Shown in pieces: positions 32,964 through 41,754 of a stretch of DNA of 57,897 bases; the first letter of the stretch is position 1; each line of letters starts with the position of its first letter. The notes under the pieces were generated by a model. The model made no database searches. It saw nothing but the letters and a program-made list of their open reading frames with translations, and was not told where the DNA came from. The position numbers were made by a program, and so were the translations under genes. The stretch comes from an uncultured Candidatus Saccharibacteria bacterium (GTDB lineage Bacteria > Patescibacteriota > Saccharimonadia > Saccharimonadales > Saccharimonadaceae): positions 1 through 57,897 of the forward strand of contig CAMVCL010000005.1 of the NCBI GenBank assembly GCA_947165975.1, given 5' to 3'.

Positions 32964-34448
32964 ATGGCTCGCAAAAAGCGAAATAGAGTGAAATATTTCT
33001 TGGTGGCACTAATCCTGTTTGTCGTGATGTTTGTTGGAGCTTTTTTTGGTATTCAATTTGTCACAAAAACTGGATTTTTCAAAATTCCAGGTGTAGTTTA
33101 TTATGACGAAAGCTTAAACGATGATGAGCTTCAACTATTAAAGTCTATTTTTACTGAAGAAGTAGAATTAGATAAAGACGTAACTATATCGGCTACTAAT
33201 AGTCTGGCTAGACCTGAAGCAACAGAGAATGAATATTTGTACGAGGTTTTGGTTCCAGTAACTGATTTTTATAGTACCGAAACTAATGTAATAGCCGAAG
33301 CTCCTGATGAGATTATTAAAAATGCAGACTCAAATTATGAATTAGTTGGTGTTGATGATTTAGATTTTAAGAAAAAGTTGCTAAGCATCAATAACCAATA
33401 TTACCTTGATAATTTTGATTCTGGTGCGATTTTTCGCACGATTAAATTTGATTCCGAAAAATTTACTGACGAAATCAAACCTTTAGTAAACGATTCTTTC
33501 AGTAAAAATTTTCCTGATAAATCTTCTGTGCTGACATTCGCCCAGACGGGCGTAACTGCACTAAGTCGCGGCATGAATTCCAAGCTGATCTCGGTCGGTG
33601 GTGATGCAACTTATTTTGCGACTAATATAAAGGATTATCTATCGGGCTTCGATTTAACACATACTTCCAATGAATCATCTTTTACTACGTTCGCTAACGG
33701 AGATAACATTTGCTCCGATACTCGTTTTATCAATACTTTGACCGCAATCGGATTAGATATCGTTGAGCTTACTGGTAATCACAACGAAGACTGTGGCGAC
33801 GATGCGGCAAGAGATAGCATTAAACTTTATAACGAAAATAACATCAAAATAGTTGGTGGCGGCGCGACGGCCGAAGAAGCCGCTAAACCACTTGAGATCA
33901 AAGAAAAGAATTCTAACATTACTTTTCTAGCTTACAATCAATCTACTGGTGGAGCAACTTATGACGCAACTCCAGGCGCTAATCAGTATTATGAAGAGAA
34001 CGCTAGAGAGGAAATTAAAAAAGCTAAGGAACGCGGTGACTTTGTAGTAGTCGATATTCAATATTATGAATGTAGTGCCTATGCGTCAGAGTATGAGGAT
34101 CCGACGTGTGATAGAGCAGACTCTTCGGCTGGTGATCAAGTTGGATTTTTCCGACAATTGATTGACTTTGGCGCTGACATGGTAGTAGGAACTAGTGCTC
34201 ATCAACCGCAAACTTTTGAATTGTATGGTAATGGTGTAATTTATTACGGCCTTGGAAACTTATTCTTTGATCAGATTTGGTGGCCGGGAACTACTCGTAG
34301 CTTGATTTTATCCCACTATTTTTATAATGGTAAATTATTACAAACAAAAGTTGTACCCACTGTATACGATAGTTCGATGCAAACAAAAATATTAGACGAG
34401 GAGACGTCAAAGTGGTTTCTAGGAAGGCTAATCAACGTAAGGCCGTAA
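32964..34448 (+). CDS. CapA/PGA_cap metallophosphatase-like protein
   Basis: 494 residues. One N-terminal membrane helix (about 10-32), an extracytoplasmic spacer (35-205), then a PGA_cap domain: SVGGDATYFA, VELTGNHNEDCG (the GNHN metal motif), VVGTSAHQPQTFELYGNGVIYYGLGNLFFD. CapA proteins take part in poly-gamma-glutamate or capsule synthesis; many others have unknown envelope roles. It overlaps the next gene by 37 nt, so both are co-translated. Confidence 0.88.
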   Translation: MARKKRNRVKYFLVALILFVVMFVGAFFGIQFVTKTGFFKIPGVVYYDESLNDDELQLLKSIFTEEVELDKDVTISATNSLARPEATENEYLYEVLVPVTDFYSTETNVIAEAPDEIIKNADSNYELVGVDDLDFKKKLLSINNQYYLDNFDSGAIFRTIKFDSEKFTDEIKPLVNDSFSKNFPDKSSVLTFAQTGVTALSRGMNSKLISVGGDATYFATNIKDYLSGFDLTHTSNESSFTTFANGDNICSDTRFINTLTAIGLDIVELTGNHNEDCGDDAARDSIKLYNENNIKIVGGGATAEEAAKPLEIKEKNSNITFLAYNQSTGGATYDATPGANQYYEENAREEIKKAKERGDFVVVDIQYYECSAYASEYEDPTCDRADSSAGDQVGFFRQLIDFGADMVVGTSAHQPQTFELYGNGVIYYGLGNLFFDQIWWPGTTRSLILSHYFYNGKLLQTKVVPTVYDSSMQTKILDEETSKWFLGRLINVRP

Positions 34449-35353
34449 AAAAGCCTAATAAAAAAATCCGTACTGTAATTTTGTTGATATTATTGTGGTT
34501 TATTATTGCTGTTATTACGATAACCATTCTGTTGCTCTTTAAACGCCGAGAACAGCCTTATGACGTCAATAGTGACACTAGTATTGAAACTGAAACTGAA
34601 TCTACCGATGACATAACGAAGCCTTCGTTGCCTAACAAGATTAATTTTCAGTCGATAATTGATGATTGGAATAAAAAGACGAGTGGAAATAAGAGTGTGT
34701 TGATATATGATCTAGAACGTGATGAGACAGTTGGTGAACTCAATCCAGATACGAAATATAACACCGCTTCATTATATAAATTATTTGTAGTGTACGAAGG
34801 CTACAGGCGATTACAAACTAATGTTTGGCAAAAAGATACAGTTTCCGCAAATGGCCATACAATATTAGAATGTTTAGATTTAGCGATAAGGGAATCGTAT
34901 TCACCCTGCGCAGAATCATTATGGGCTAAAATTGGGCATAGCGAATTAGACAAGATAATCCAAAACGACTTCAAGATCGCGCATTCAGATATCTCAAATC
35001 TTTCGTCAAATCCAAGAGATATCATGGCGATAATGAAGTTATTTTACTATCATAAAGACATCAGTAATCGTTCTTTTATTAATAGAATGAAAGATTCATT
35101 CCTGAACCAGCCTGCAACTACCTACGATTGGCGGCAAGGACTGCCGAGTGGTTTTAAAAAAGCAAGTGTCTATAATAAGGTGGGGTGGGATTATAATCCT
35201 GATGGTAAATATTGGAATATCTATCACGATGCTGCTATTGTTGAATTCCCGGATAAAAATAGACATTTTATAGTTGTAGTAATGACTAATCGTGTACCAT
35301 TTGAAAAAATCAGACAACTCGGAACCGATATCGAAAAAACTTTTTATAAATGA
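34412..35353 (+). CDS. Membrane-anchored serine hydrolase (class A beta-lactamase fold)
   Basis: 313 residues, GTG start inside the capA-like gene. A basic N-terminus and a membrane helix (about 22-45) precede the beta-lactamase2-like domain. SxxK is SLYK in NTASLYKLFVVYE, the second motif region is SPCAESLW, and KVGW stands where KTG is expected. A genuine beta-lactamase or a cell-wall D,D-peptidase/esterase are possible; the altered KTG makes antibiotic hydrolysis uncertain. The coupling to CapA suggests an envelope-building role. Confidence 0.78.
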   Translation: MVSRKANQRKAVKKPNKKIRTVILLILLWFIIAVITITILLLFKRREQPYDVNSDTSIETETESTDDITKPSLPNKINFQSIIDDWNKKTSGNKSVLIYDLERDETVGELNPDTKYNTASLYKLFVVYEGYRRLQTNVWQKDTVSANGHTILECLDLAIRESYSPCAESLWAKIGHSELDKIIQNDFKIAHSDISNLSSNPRDIMAIMKLFYYHKDISNRSFINRMKDSFLNQPATTYDWRQGLPSGFKKASVYNKVGWDYNPDGKYWNIYHDAAIVEFPDKNRHFIVVVMTNRVPFEKIRQLGTDIEKTFYK

Positions 35354-36316
35354 TTAATATGTACTAAAGAACTGTGACCAATAGGTCTTGTAGTCTGAAT
35401 TTAAATCAAAATTAAATCCTACTGATAGTTTGGTGTATTCTGGGTTTAAGATATTTGCTCGGTGAGTTTCTGAGCCCATCCATAGTGCGATCGTGCTAGC
35501 TGGCGAGACTGCCCCGTTGCCGATAGCGAGGTTTTCACCACTTACTCCGCCAGAATCTGGTGCCTTGCAGGCTGTCGACCAGCTACTACCGTCTGGACGT
35601 GTATGAGCGTATACTTTCATTGTTTCTTTAGCGCGGATATCGGCTGCATCTTCACAAGTATAGCCCCACTCGAGTTGATTGAGATCATTCTTAATTCGTA
35701 TCTTGTTGACTAGAGTTAGTACTTCGTGTTTCCATTGCTCTGCAGGGGGAGCAATTACTGTTACAATGATAGAATCTTTACGTTTGCCGTCGTAAGTTCC
35801 AGCCGTAATCGTGGTGGTACCGACACCGCTAATGACCGGATATCGACATGTCTCATTGTTGAATCCTAGCCACGTACGAGCAGAATTGTAGAAACCTGAA
35901 ATAACCTTGGAATCAGAAGTCTGCCAATACATTTCACCTAAATTTGATAGGCCTCCACCTACGCATAGATCGATGTCTGGTGTAGCATAAATAGTGACAG
36001 CTTTTTCGTTCCATAATTCGCCCGATGGTACAGGAGTATTATCAAACTCGTGACTTGAAGTCGAGACGTAATCATCATTGCCAGTGATGTTAGTATATTG
36101 TTCCGTCTTAGCATCAGAATCTGAGACCGACTCAAGTAACTCCATTTCATTGGCTGAATCTTCGACAATATCGGAGCGCTCGTCGACCGCTCGAAAAGTT
36201 AGCCCACCGTTCAGCCATATTGCGCTTGCAACCAAAACGCCAGCAATAAGAATCGCAGCTGCATTTACGGACAGCAAAATCGTCATCTTATTGTTTTTTG
36301 GACGTGGTTGTTCCAT
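35354..36316 (-). CDS. CAP (SCP/PR1-like) domain secreted protein
   Basis: 320 residues. A membrane anchor (about 12-34) is followed by an acidic linker (about 35-85), a bacterial Ig-like segment (about 90-190) and a CAP domain (195-320). The latter has LVNKIRIKNDLNQLEW, YAHTRPDGSSW, GENLAIG and HRANILNP, including the two conserved His and the GENLA signature. CAP proteins act outside the cell; bacterial members are often linked to sporulation or adhesion. It is 2 nt downstream of the 7TM-type gene, implying one operon. Confidence 0.85.
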   Translation of the reverse strand: MEQPRPKNNKMTILLSVNAAAILIAGVLVASAIWLNGGLTFRAVDERSDIVEDSANEMELLESVSDSDAKTEQYTNITGNDDYVSTSSHEFDNTPVPSGELWNEKAVTIYATPDIDLCVGGGLSNLGEMYWQTSDSKVISGFYNSARTWLGFNNETCRYPVISGVGTTTITAGTYDGKRKDSIIVTVIAPPAEQWKHEVLTLVNKIRIKNDLNQLEWGYTCEDAADIRAKETMKVYAHTRPDGSSWSTACKAPDSGGVSGENLAIGNGAVSPASTIALWMGSETHRANILNPEYTKLSVGFNFDLNSDYKTYWSQFFSTY

Positions 36317-36318
36317 AT

Positions 36319-37257
36319 TTATTTTTTCCTCTTATGGGTAGTTTCTTCACCCGAGATGAGAGTTTTAACGAATGATATCAGATTGGCCATTGCTGGCATC
36401 AAGGCCAGGAAGATAAGGATCATGATAAAGTTAAGGATGATCACTTCGCTTGATGGAGTTGAACCGCGGAAAAGGGCTGCAAATATCACCGAGAATATAA
36501 TCATATAGATAATAGCGATTGATGCGATAATTACAACGTATGAAAAAATACGCAACCAAATAGATGATAAGTTTAACATATGAAATCTTAGGATTGTGTA
36601 GTAGACCGCAATAATTGTAGCGGCAAGAGCGAGGGGCCCCAACCAAATTAATGACCAATTGTTAAATAGTGGGAGAATCAAGTTCACCACAAGCACAATC
36701 GTACTTGATATTCCAAAGCTTCCCATCGTGACGATATCGCCACCACGCTTACTTTGAGATTTGGTTTTAAAATATTGATGAGCAAAAACCCCCACAATTA
36801 CTGGCACGATTGCTCCAAAAAAAGCTATATAGCAGAAGTAGAGTAGACCGATATTCATAGTCACGCTATTTCCAGAATTACTAAGAACTACTTCCGAGTA
36901 CAGTGCGCCTGGATTCAATAAAATTGTCCCACCGACCAATAGGCCCAAGACCAAGAAGATTGCTGTAGTAATCTTGCCGTACTTTTTATTCCAAGCGCCG
37001 TAACCTAGAAAGGCTACGTCTAATAATATGGCACTGACAAATGTCCAGTTGACGTGCCAGACAATCGAGTCCATATCTTCTGGTTTTGCAACGAGAAAGA
37101 TAGAGATTGACGCCATCCAAACCGTTGCAAAAATTGCTGCTATAAAATACCAGGCAGAGCGGATCCGATCTTTTTTTGACGAGCCAAAGAATACGATCGC
37201 ACCTGATAGTAATGTCAAAATCGACACTGTGGCTAACAAGATAACAATTAGTTGCAT
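36319..37257 (-). CDS. Stand-alone 7TM sensor-type membrane protein (His_kinase_N-like)
   Basis: 312 residues, eight to nine membrane helices. The helices and loops (WYFIAAIFATVWMASISIFL, LLYFCYIAFFGAIVPVIVGVF, LGPLALAATIIAVYYTILRFHML) resemble the N-terminal 7TM domain of certain histidine kinases, but no kinase, cyclase or other output domain follows. A strong Shine-Dalgarno (AAAGGAGG) precedes ATG 37257. It may signal through the CAP protein encoded just downstream or have a transport role. Confidence 0.65.
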   Translation of the reverse strand: MQLIVILLATVSILTLLSGAIVFFGSSKKDRIRSAWYFIAAIFATVWMASISIFLVAKPEDMDSIVWHVNWTFVSAILLDVAFLGYGAWNKKYGKITTAIFLVLGLLVGGTILLNPGALYSEVVLSNSGNSVTMNIGLLYFCYIAFFGAIVPVIVGVFAHQYFKTKSQSKRGGDIVTMGSFGISSTIVLVVNLILPLFNNWSLIWLGPLALAATIIAVYYTILRFHMLNLSSIWLRIFSYVVIIASIAIIYMIIFSVIFAALFRGSTPSSEVIILNFIMILIFLALMPAMANLISFVKTLISGEETTHKRKK

Positions 37258-37310
37258 TTACCTCCTTTTACTTTATTATAGCATAAATACTATGTTTGTA
37301 ATACGTTTTG

Positions 37311-38951
37311 TTATCTGGGATTGTTGTAATTAGCGTTGCTATTACCGATTGTTGTTGTGATGTCGGAAATAGTAAAAGTTTTATATTTTTCTCCGTTAAA
37401 ATAAATCGTGTATGATTCGCCGAGCATGAATTTGCTAGAACCTGCAGCAATATGACTAAACGATTTAGTTGAGGTATGCGATAATATAGTGTTATCATTT
37501 TTATCTTTGATTTCTATCTTGGTGTTAGCACTTTCTTGTGAACTTAGATAAATATTAATATTATTTATCGTTGAAGTATTGCCAAGTGATTCTGCCATAC
37601 CGCTTGAGCCGATTGCAAGCACTTCGCCACCATTCATTACTATCTCTACTCCTGCGTCTAAGGAGCCATTGCCGTTATTGGTTGGGCCGTCGACTATCAC
37701 TTTACCTCCATTAAAATACAGCCAGCCGTTACTATCTATACCATCGCCAGTTGAATTAACATAAACCTCTCCATTGTTTATGGTCAGAATGCAGTTTTCA
37801 TTATTGTCAAAATTATTTGCTCCGGGACGAGTAGTAGAGGAATTGTCTGCGCCACCGCCCGCATTAATCCCGTCGTCGTTCGTTTTGATACTAATCTTGC
37901 CGCCGTTAATAGTTATTTTTTGCGATTCAATTCCTTCGTACGCTTTGGCGATAGCTATCTCTCCATCATCCACTATCAGCTCGCGATCGGCATGAATTCC
38001 ATCATCACCGGATGTGATGCTAATATTCCCGTTGGTGATTCCAATATAATTATCCGAATGAATTGCATCATCTTCCGTTGCTAAAACTATATTCCCGCCA
38101 TATATCAATAAGCTTGTGGTCGCTTTGATACCTTTGGCTTTAGTATTAAGTTTAAAGCTGCCATTTTCGACCAATATGAAGCCTTTACCTTTGTCGATAT
38201 CGTTAGTGGCTTTAACTCCGTCAGCCCCAGCTTCAATAGAGAATGTTCCGTTAACTATATAGACTGAATCTTTACCACGGATGGCGTCATCTTTGGCAGT
38301 TATAGTATAATTACCCGAGTTAAACTTAACATCATCTTTGCCAACGATTGCATCCTGATAATTACTCGTAAGCCCTAAAGAACCATCACCCTGAAAAGTT
38401 AAATCAGCCTTGGAATATATTGCTCCCGTAACATCTTCGTCGTATTCTGAACTGTACTTTTCACCATCTTTAATGGTGTTTTTACCAATCAGCTCAATAA
38501 CTAAGTCTTCGGCATTTGCGCAATAGATAGCTGGTCCGTTCTGATTGTTAATCGAAACATTATCTAAAACTAATCTAACCTCGCTAACACCTGCATCGAT
38601 ATTTATAGAACCATTTTCGAGCTCACCTGTTAGATGATAAGTTCCCGATTCGGATATAGTAAGACTTTCTGACAGTTTTATATCGACAGTCTGGTATCGC
38701 TCCCAATTGATTTTTAAATCACCGTTGTCGATATCAATCGAACTGGATATCTTAGTCAAGTCTTCATGGTCATATTCTTTATTGATAAAAAATGCACCGA
38801 TTATTACACCTACAAACAAAATCATTATAAAAAGCAAACGATAATCGATTTTTTTCTTAACTATTTTAACTTGCTTAACTTCCTTTTTAGTTAGTTTAAT
38901 CTCTTTTTCAACTGATTTACCGTTCCAAAAATTATTGTCTTCTTCGGACAT
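37311..38951 (-). CDS. Cthe_2159-like carbohydrate-binding beta-helix protein (DUF4353)
   Basis: 546 residues. Residues about 30-52 are a membrane anchor. The rest is a right-handed parallel beta-helix with many turns of the form GDDGIHADRELIVDDG and ATEDDAIHSDNYIGITNG, typical of the DUF4353/Cthe_2159 family of polysaccharide-binding, lyase-like proteins with Ca sites in the DD motifs. The gene starts on the last base of the DUF4956 stop region and belongs to the VTC-DUF4956 operon upstream. Confidence 0.85.
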   Translation of the reverse strand: MSEEDNNFWNGKSVEKEIKLTKKEVKQVKIVKKKIDYRLLFIMILFVGVIIGAFFINKEYDHEDLTKISSSIDIDNGDLKINWERYQTVDIKLSESLTISESGTYHLTGELENGSINIDAGVSEVRLVLDNVSINNQNGPAIYCANAEDLVIELIGKNTIKDGEKYSSEYDEDVTGAIYSKADLTFQGDGSLGLTSNYQDAIVGKDDVKFNSGNYTITAKDDAIRGKDSVYIVNGTFSIEAGADGVKATNDIDKGKGFILVENGSFKLNTKAKGIKATTSLLIYGGNIVLATEDDAIHSDNYIGITNGNISITSGDDGIHADRELIVDDGEIAIAKAYEGIESQKITINGGKISIKTNDDGINAGGGADNSSTTRPGANNFDNNENCILTINNGEVYVNSTGDGIDSNGWLYFNGGKVIVDGPTNNGNGSLDAGVEIVMNGGEVLAIGSSGMAESLGNTSTINNINIYLSSQESANTKIEIKDKNDNTILSHTSTKSFSHIAAGSSKFMLGESYTIYFNGEKYKTFTISDITTTIGNSNANYNNPR

Positions 38952-39622
38952 TATATCTCCTCTTCACAAACCGGCTCGGATAACAAAACTTTTAGATTAC
39001 AATTCTTCACACGAATCTCATCGAGAAAATCTTTCTCTTTGATGCCATGTCGTAGTTTAATATCGTAAGTTAATTTATATAAACTACCCATATTCATGGT
39101 CTTCATTCTGACAAGATGTGCCTTAGAGGTATATTTTTTGAAGATATCATCAAATACTTCTTCGTAATCTAGGTCTTCCGGGATGACTATCTTTAAAACG
39201 CGTTCATGCCTATCTGGTTCTAAGAAATGCGTATATGTAAAAAACACAATCACTGCTATTGCTATTGCCGTAATCACTGTAGCGAAGAGCACGTGGCCCA
39301 TACCTAAAGCCAGCCCGACCATCATTGCAAAGAATACTGAGAGAAGTTCATTAGCGCGTCCTTGGATTGAGCGAAATCTAATGAGTGAAAAGGCGCCAAG
39401 TATAGCAATTGACGTGCCCAAGTTACCATTTATCATGATCATTACGGCCATAACTAATAACGGTAAAACCGCAAGGGTGATCAGGAAGCCTTTAGAAGTT
39501 TGTGAAGTTTTTTGATGAGTTACAGCTATCGCTATACCAAGTAATATTGATACTCCTGCGCAAATTAAGACTGTTTTGATGTCGAGACCTGTTGCTGCTG
39601 TGTCAAATATTGTGTTAAACAT
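38951..39622 (-). CDS. DUF4956 membrane protein
   Basis: 223 residues with four membrane helices in the first 135 residues and a cytoplasmic ferredoxin-like domain after them. IAILGAFSLIRFRSIQGRANE is the DUF4956 signature. The family is nearly always next to VTC-domain genes and CotH or Cthe_2159 genes, suggesting a common envelope polymer task. It overlaps the VTC gene by 8 nt, with AAAGGAGC before its ATG. Confidence 0.85.
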   Translation of the reverse strand: MFNTIFDTAATGLDIKTVLICAGVSILLGIAIAVTHQKTSQTSKGFLITLAVLPLLVMAVMIMINGNLGTSIAILGAFSLIRFRSIQGRANELLSVFFAMMVGLALGMGHVLFATVITAIAIAVIVFFTYTHFLEPDRHERVLKIVIPEDLDYEEVFDDIFKKYTSKAHLVRMKTMNMGSLYKLTYDIKLRHGIKEKDFLDEIRVKNCNLKVLLSEPVCEEEI

Positions 39623-40340
39623 TGTGCTCCTTTATTATTTTTTCGTATATTTTGCCTACTTTACTAAATTGTTGAGGGTAAATCTTAAGTTTTGACATCT
39701 CCTCAACTAACCAAAGTGGAAGGACGCCATGAGCTTTGATCTCCATTATGATATTGTTTTTATCCTTAAAATAGATTTTATCATGCTTTCCTTTAATGAA
39801 ACTTAAATTATCTTCGCGGTACTTTAAATTTTCGTCAAAGGTGATACGCAAATTATCTGCCCCCTTATATGATTCTCGATCATAGATGACTAATATTTTA
39901 GGCTTAAGATTATAATGATCGATCAGATAATCTACTTCTTTTGCAATCTGAATGTCGCGAGATGTTTCGATTTCTTGAGACGCAAGTTCTACCATTGTGG
40001 CTTTTTTATTGACGAGCCTATCAAAATCCTTATTCGTAATCATGACTCTTCGTTTGAAGCCTGGATTCATATCTTTGCCACGGATTTTCGTTTTAATCTC
40101 TAAATATACTCTGTCGTATCCACCGTAACTCCTGGCACGAAGTTTATGCTTAAAAACTGGCTGCTCAATCGATTGAATGATTAGGTCGTAATTATCTGTA
40201 TCGAAATAAAGATTAAAAACTTTTGACTTATAGTATCCATCTTTTTTCATATACAGATTAATCGATTCCAACATCTTTTCTTTGCACTCTTTGGTGATTA
40301 AATACTTTTTCTCAATCCTATCGAAAACTTTTCCGTCCAT
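39615..40340 (-). CDS. VTC-domain polyphosphate-polymerase-like protein
   Basis: 241 residues. A beta-tunnel protein with basic residues facing the substrate: FDRIEKKYLI at the start, YFDTDNY, KLRARSYG, YLEIKTK and GFKRRV. In yeast Vtc4 this domain makes polyphosphate from ATP; bacterial copies without SPX are thought to be cytoplasmic or membrane-associated phosphotransferases. It heads the operon VTC-DUF4956-Cthe_2159. The region upstream is AT-rich with TATAAT boxes 2 and 9 nt from the ATG. Confidence 0.85.
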   Translation of the reverse strand: MDGKVFDRIEKKYLITKECKEKMLESINLYMKKDGYYKSKVFNLYFDTDNYDLIIQSIEQPVFKHKLRARSYGGYDRVYLEIKTKIRGKDMNPGFKRRVMITNKDFDRLVNKKATMVELASQEIETSRDIQIAKEVDYLIDHYNLKPKILVIYDRESYKGADNLRITFDENLKYREDNLSFIKGKHDKIYFKDKNNIIMEIKAHGVLPLWLVEEMSKLKIYPQQFSKVGKIYEKIIKEHNV

Positions 40341-40391
40341 ATATTATATATTATATTGGATAACTTAAAATTATTTAAAAAAACTGTACAT

Positions 40392-40441
40392 AGGTAGCTA
40401 CCTCTGTTTATATTGACAAAGACAGACAGTTGTGTTATAAT
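40392..40441 (+). promoter_or_regulatory. Consensus promoter with 12-bp palindrome
   Basis: TTGACA at 40413-40418, 17-bp spacer, TATAAT at 40436-40441. Ten bases upstream of the -35 lies the perfect palindrome AGGTAGCTACCT (40392-40403), a likely operator, and a related half-site (GACTACCTTTAG) follows the start. It sits between the divergent VTC operon and the gene at 40504 and may control both. Confidence 0.75.
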
Positions 40442-40503
40442 CAAAGTATAGACTACCTTTAGTTAGCACCTTTAAATCTGCGTATTCAATGAGGAGGGGG
40501 AAG

Positions 40504-40998
40504 ATGAAAAACTACAGTAAACGTGAAAAAATCATGGTCGCGATTATGGCTATTTTGATATCATGTCTAATCTTTTCTTTGATTGCTTGGCATAACACAC
40601 AGGTTCAACGCGATAATCTTAATGCACAAGTAATCAGCCAGAACGAATCATTCTGCGAACTCGCTGATGATCGTGATAGGATGGTTGATTATTTAGCGCG
40701 TGAACACCTGGTTGTATTAAGACATGACACTAAGCTTCTAGTCGCAAATCTAGCATGGTTAGATTTTGAAAATGACACCTACTACATGGATGCGTTCCTC
40801 GATATGAGTCCAGAAGAGGGTAATTCTTTTGAGAGGCTCAAGAAACTCTTTGACGAAGATAAAGAGGCTAGGGAACGTGCCATTACGATCGTAAGTTATA
40901 GCTCGCAAAACAAGGAATTATATAGTGTAACATCTGAATACTACGATTATTTAGTTTCAGATGAATACACCGAAACTCCGACAGATGTCGCTAAATAA
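40504..40998 (+). CDS. Single-pass membrane protein of unknown function
   Basis: 164 residues from ATG 40504, preceded by GAGGAGG; an upstream in-frame ATG at 40489 lies before this ribosome site. A membrane helix (about 12-32) follows a basic start (KNYSKREK), so the C-terminal ~130 residues, acidic and helical, lie outside. No family recognised. It has a leader of about 55 nt, unlike most genes here, and its own terminator. Confidence 0.65.
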   Translation: MKNYSKREKIMVAIMAILISCLIFSLIAWHNTQVQRDNLNAQVISQNESFCELADDRDRMVDYLAREHLVVLRHDTKLLVANLAWLDFENDTYYMDAFLDMSPEEGNSFERLKKLFDEDKEARERAITIVSYSSQNKELYSVTSEYYDYLVSDEYTETPTDVAK

Positions 40999-41011
40999 CG
41001 CAGATTAAAGT

Positions 41012-41042
41012 TAAATCCGAGGCAAACGCTTCGGATTTTTTG
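41012..41042 (+). terminator. Terminator
   Basis: AAATCCGA/TCGGATTT stem, extended inward by GC pairs around AAAC, followed by a T-run. Confidence 0.8.
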
Positions 41043-41073
41043 TAGACTATTTTTAAGTTACTTTTAAATTATC

Positions 41074-41084
41074 TATAATATAAT
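41074..41084 (+). promoter_or_regulatory. Overlapping -10 boxes of the response-regulator gene
   Basis: Two overlapping TATAAT boxes (41074-41079, 41079-41084); the second ends 7 nt before ATG 41092. Leaderless. Confidence 0.55.
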
Positions 41085-41091
41085 ATGAGGT

Positions 41092-41754
41092 ATGAGAATT
41101 TTGTATGTAGAAGATGAAAAATTTTTAGCTGAAGCTGTTATTCATATGCTTAAGAAGGAAAAAATTAGCGTAGATTGGGCTTCTGACGGTGAGGAAGGGC
41201 TAAAACTAGCCTTAAAGCCTAATTACGATGCAATTGTACTCGATATCATGTTGCCGAATCTTTCTGGATTAGATATCCTGAGGTCGCTTCGTGAACACGG
41301 CATCAAGACTCCCGTCATTATGCTATCGGCACTTAATGAGGTAGAAGATAAGATTCGTGGTTTAGATTTCGGTGCGGATGATTATCTTGCAAAGCCTTTC
41401 AAGACTGCTGAATTAATTGCTAGGCTGAGGGCTTTATTACGTAGGCCTGCCTTAGTTGAAGCTGAAATATTAAACTTTGAGGACTTGGAATTAAATTTGA
41501 CCAACCGTACACTCAATAATATCGAGTTGACCGATAAAGAAGCTAGCATTATCGAAATGTTAATCAAAACTCCTAATTCAACCGTTGCCAAGGAACAGAT
41601 CTTGGCACATGTTTGGGGTGCTGATTCTGTGTATGAAGAGAACTATGTTGAAGTATATATGTCTTACCTACGCAAAAAACTTAGGGCCGCCAAATCGAAA
41701 GTCAAGATTAAAACTGTTCGTAATCTAGGATATAAACTATGTTTGGAAAACTAA
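41092..41754 (+). CDS. OmpR-family response regulator
   Basis: 220 residues. Receiver domain 1-115 with acidic pair E7/D8, phospho-acceptor D51 (VLDIMLP) and Lys in LAKPF; winged-helix DNA-binding domain 125-218 (DKEASIIEMLIKTPNSTVAKEQIL, VEVYMSYLRKKL). It overlaps the kinase gene by 16 nt, so the pair is co-translated. It probably controls the ABC-FtsX exporter encoded next, as with antimicrobial-peptide-sensing BceRS-type systems, although that is inferred from position. Confidence 0.93.
   Translation: MRILYVEDEKFLAEAVIHMLKKEKISVDWASDGEEGLKLALKPNYDAIVLDIMLPNLSGLDILRSLREHGIKTPVIMLSALNEVEDKIRGLDFGADDYLAKPFKTAELIARLRALLRRPALVEAEILNFEDLELNLTNRTLNNIELTDKEASIIEMLIKTPNSTVAKEQILAHVWGADSVYEENYVEVYMSYLRKKLRAAKSKVKIKTVRNLGYKLCLEN

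Noticed and set aside
36319-37257. Histidine kinase
   Set aside because: Only the 7TM-like sensor part is present; no HisKA or ATPase motifs.
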